NCBI RefSeq assembly: GCF_001435575.1
Contig: NZ_AZEA01000001.1
Coordinates: forward strand, 310,001-374,000
DNA length: 64,000 nt
Direction: 5' to 3'
DNA from: Lentilactobacillus sunkii DSM 19904
Lineage (GTDB): Bacteria > Bacillota > Bacilli > Lactobacillales > Lactobacillaceae
Below the pieces are notes generated by a model that saw nothing but the letters and a program-made list of their open reading frames with translations, was not told where the DNA came from and did no database searches. Positions 61,403-64,000 of this stretch are shown piece by piece (position 1 is the first letter of the stretch; each line of letters begins with the position of its first letter). The translations under genes and the position numbers were made by a program.

Positions 61403-64000
61403 AGGTTACACCTCTTCCCCAATTATTCTTAGCCGTTGTTCGTTTGTTATGCTTATTGACTGCCTGAAAAACTTGCTTGTCAGTCACTACTGCCGGAATC
61501 GGATTGTTTTGGCCATCGACCAATTGACTCATAAGTTTAATCATTGTATCAAACTTAGCTTCAAGTCTTTTGACAGCCTGACCATCCGAATTGCTTGATT
61601 GGTTGGTGTGCTGATCTGTTTGCTTAAAATGAGCCATAGTATCAGCTAGCAATTCATAGGCTCGTCCTCGTTTATTAATATCCCATGGAATGATGGTTTC
61701 CGGTTTATTACGTTCGGCTACTTTAATTAACTGTTCTTGATCAACTAAGCCACCATTCGCATATCCCAAATAATTAGCAACTTTCTTCGCACCGTTAACG
61801 TGTTGCCCCGTATAGCCACCGCGTTCCCAATCTTCAGAAAACTGACTAGCTAACGAAGTGATCGAACCGTGACCCTCGAGGATTCGTTTAAATACAGAAG
61901 AATCAGAACTGTCATCGCTTAACGCAAACTTTAATTGGGTAGCTGCATTGCGCCAGTTTTCACCATGACGATGAGCATATGATTTCAAATGATTCAGTCT
62001 ACCACCTAACCACTGCCCAAGCCCAGAAGCTCCACCAGATGAATTTCTTGCGTTAGGATTTAATCCTGACTCAAATTCCCAATTACCAAGAATTGCAGCA
62101 ATTCCTGCTTTAGTTGCGCGTGGATCCAGCTTTTTCAATGCTTTAGCTAAGGTTTTAGCTCTAGCTGCCACATCACCACTTAATCCAAAGCTGCTTAAAC
62201 TACCAAACAATTTTTGCCATAATGGTTTTAAATTTTTCGATACCCAACTCCAAACCCCGGAATGCTTTAATTGAGATTTTACTAGTGTTTGTAACCCAGA
62301 ACTTTGTTTATGAGATTTAGTTGACTTTTTAACTTTGTCAATCAACCCAGGCACTCTTCGAATCCCAACAAAATCACCGAAGCCCTTGATGGTAGAATAT
62401 TTAATCCCGTCCTTTGGATTTTCGGCACTGAACATATGTCCAGAACCACTGTTATCGACCACGATACCAACGTGTTGACTTCCTCCACGACCGAAGAACG
62501 CTAAATCACCAGTCTTCGCATTCTTCCAAGATACAGGCTTAGAAAAGTTGTATTCAGGGACAGTAGTCGAGCCACCAGGAACTGTAATTCCCATGTGTTT
62601 CAAAGTCTCATAAACTAAGCCAGAACAATCATAATAATTCGGTCCTAAGCGGACATTAGAGCCTTCAGAATATCGGTGATGGGCACTATTTGCCAATTTC
62701 TTAGCTTCATTCAAAAATGCTGAATCAGTTTGACCGCCGCCTTCGGAAACCATGCCATGTAGCATATTCCAGGCAGTATCCCACCAAACCGAACCCTGTT
62801 GCTTGTCGCGTTTGCCAAACATATTGGCAAAGTTCTTCCCAACTGTTCCCTTTATATCGCCAAAATTAGGTTGAAAAACTTGTTTGAAAGTTGCATCAGA
62901 ATGATTAGCAATGTGTGATAGTGCCGACAACTTCTGTTTTAAAGAACCCCAAATGCCTTTAAAGAGTTTCCCGATACCACCAAATAAACCAGTACCTGAC
63001 GCAAAGTGCTGCATGCCATTTAAAGCCATTAACATCTTAGACTCTGTAGCATTTAAAACGCCGGAACCAGCTTCTAGGAACCGGTGAGTATCTTTACCTT
63101 CAACTGGTTCTAATTGCCCATCTGCGTGGACAATGATTTCTTTATTATGTGTTTCTGGTGAATCGTGACCATCATTAAGCTTAGCCAAAACCGGTTGGGT
63201 TAATAAACCATTTTTCAATAATCCGGTACCTGTTGCCCAGGCTACCGTTGGAATCTGATCCAAAGTTTGTGAACCACCGTATTGTTTAAAGACTTTGTTC
63301 TGGGCTGAAATGGCATTCTTATTCATCCCATTTACCAGTTTGCCAATCCAATTACCAACTGACTTCCAGATGCCATGCCAGGAGAGACTGTAATTGTCTT
63401 TGGTTTTGGAATTATTTTTCTTAATACTCTCATATTGAGAAACAGCCTGAGCTGTTACCTTCTGATTTTGATTATGCGCATAATCGTAAACCTTATCAGA
63501 CTGCTGTTTTGCTTTAGTGATTGAATCGTTTTTTTGTTTATTGGCATGATTAATCACACCAATTCTTTGTTTACGAGCCTCCTCAATAATTTTTTGGCGT
63601 TGTGCCTTGGCAGCCGAACTATTTCCCTTGTACTCTTCATCTGCTGCTTTAACTGTATTTTTATATTTCTTCCAAGCAGCGTTATAGACACTATGATATT
63701 CATCGTTGGCTTTTTTACTGACAGATTTTTGCTCTTCATCGGCATTAGCCACCAATTTAATCATTTTTTCTTTGGAATACTTTTTACTCTTTTCAGTGAG
63801 CGTTTTATAATCTTTAGCAATCTTATTAGTAGACAATTTAATCTGGCCAGCTAAGGTAGTATGCAGTTCGGCTTCCTTAGCAGTTACTTTCGTAGCAAAT
63901 TTAAGATGTTGTTTCTCAAGTGCTTCTTTCTTTTCCTTCTGCAACTTTTCAACTTGAACGGATCCCTTACCATATTTATTCTCAGCTTTTAGAATCTTTT
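61395..64000 (-). CDS. Phage tail tape measure protein with NlpC/P60 and tail-lysozyme domains, truncated by window edge
   Basis: 868 codons visible; the frame is open through base 64000, so the N-terminal part lies outside. From the edge: a charged coiled-coil region (about 1-220), a hydrophobic/Gly-rich stretch, an NlpC/P60 peptidase domain (about 430-545, YYDCSGLVYETL with the Cys and SQHVGIVVDN with the His), then a phage tail-lysozyme domain (about 610-760, LGNWEFESGLNPNARNSSGG). The two hydrolases would help the tail tip cross the host wall. Ends with an overlap into the Dit gene. Confidence 0.88.
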   Translation of the reverse strand, partial: KILKAENKYGKGSVQVEKLQKEKKEALEKQHLKFATKVTAKEAELHTTLAGQIKLSTNKIAKDYKTLTEKSKKYSKEKMIKLVANADEEQKSVSKKANDEYHSVYNAAWKKYKNTVKAADEEYKGNSSAAKAQRQKIIEEARKQRIGVINHANKQKNDSITKAKQQSDKVYDYAHNQNQKVTAQAVSQYESIKKNNSKTKDNYSLSWHGIWKSVGNWIGKLVNGMNKNAISAQNKVFKQYGGSQTLDQIPTVAWATGTGLLKNGLLTQPVLAKLNDGHDSPETHNKEIIVHADGQLEPVEGKDTHRFLEAGSGVLNATESKMLMALNGMQHFASGTGLFGGIGKLFKGIWGSLKQKLSALSHIANHSDATFKQVFQPNFGDIKGTVGKNFANMFGKRDKQQGSVWWDTAWNMLHGMVSEGGGQTDSAFLNEAKKLANSAHHRYSEGSNVRLGPNYYDCSGLVYETLKHMGITVPGGSTTVPEYNFSKPVSWKNAKTGDLAFFGRGGSQHVGIVVDNSGSGHMFSAENPKDGIKYSTIKGFGDFVGIRRVPGLIDKVKKSTKSHKQSSGLQTLVKSQLKHSGVWSWVSKNLKPLWQKLFGSLSSFGLSGDVAARAKTLAKALKKLDPRATKAGIAAILGNWEFESGLNPNARNSSGGASGLGQWLGGRLNHLKSYAHRHGENWRNAATQLKFALSDDSSDSSVFKRILEGHGSITSLASQFSEDWERGGYTGQHVNGAKKVANYLGYANGGLVDQEQLIKVAERNKPETIIPWDINKRGRAYELLADTMAHFKQTDQHTNQSSNSDGQAVKRLEAKFDTMIKLMSQLVDGQNNPIPAVVTDKQVFQAVNKHNKRTTAKNNWGRGVTFG

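Overview
The window looks like part of a chromosome from a low-GC Gram-positive lactic acid bacterium in the Lactobacillaceae, probably a heterofermentative Lentilactobacillus or Secundilactobacillus-type species. The evidence is a class Ib ribonucleotide reductase, a class II GalT, a gltX-cysS-mrnC-rlmB-rae1-sigH-rpmG-secE-nusG-rplKA-rplJL block, an MprF synthase, a mannose-family PTS, a DtpT peptide transporter, PepC, CcpA-type cre sites and an LCP wall ligase. The genus is inference; there is no rRNA in the window.

Layout. 1-2552: nrdE (cut by the window edge) and nrdF on the plus strand, converging on a D-2-hydroxyacid dehydrogenase gene that carries a perfect cre site. 3732-7407: a galK-galE-galT operon on the minus strand with a clear promoter and a perfect 17-bp palindromic operator. 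7732-23667: a long minus-strand informational block, read from dut towards mprF (dut, radA, yacL, gltX, cysS, mrnC, rlmB, rae1, sigH, rpmG, secE, nusG, a lipase-like hydrolase, rplK, rplA, the L10 leader, rplJ, rplL, mprF). 23813-29068: rpiA, pepC, gpmA, an AEC transporter and an LCP gene. 29174-31790: a four-gene mannose-family PTS. 31874-37073: a HAD phosphatase, tRNA-Leu, thrB, sprT, tex and a YdeI-like gene. 37345-42959: a P-type ATPase under a yybP-ykoY manganese riboswitch, with a small helical protein in the same operon, then nadE and pncB. 43081-47665: a TagA-type glycosyltransferase, a small membrane protein, a GNAT enzyme, gntR, a frameshifted nagA and proC. 47819-50437: tRNA-Gln, tRNA-Tyr, a phosphoesterase and dtpT. 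50678-51306: an orphan IIB-IIA pair of a Lac/Cel-type PTS.

From about 51.6 kb to the right edge lies the late end of a siphovirus-type prophage, all on the minus strand and read from the right: tape measure protein (cut by the edge, with two cell-wall hydrolase domains), a distal tail protein split into two genes, tail-associated protein, fibre/baseplate proteins, a degraded small-gene remnant, a non-coding stretch, holin, GH25 endolysin and an XhlA-like protein. The genes are tightly packed, mostly overlapping or a few bases apart.

The most unusual part is the roughly 300-bp stretch between the tail genes and the holin. It contains two back-to-back units. The first (53551-53688) has an extended -10 promoter and four consecutive perfect stem-loops, two with C-rich loops, ending in an intrinsic terminator. 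The second (53422-53510) has its own strong promoter, a 12-codon leader reading frame whose stop codon lies in the loop of a terminator, and then the holin gene. Together they look like a phage-encoded structured small RNA followed by an attenuated lysis leader. Other points of note are the frameshift in nagA, the split Dit with lysine-rich tails on both sides of the break, two intergenic long-hairpin elements that share flanking modules, and a duplicated hairpin motif in the L11-L1 transcript.
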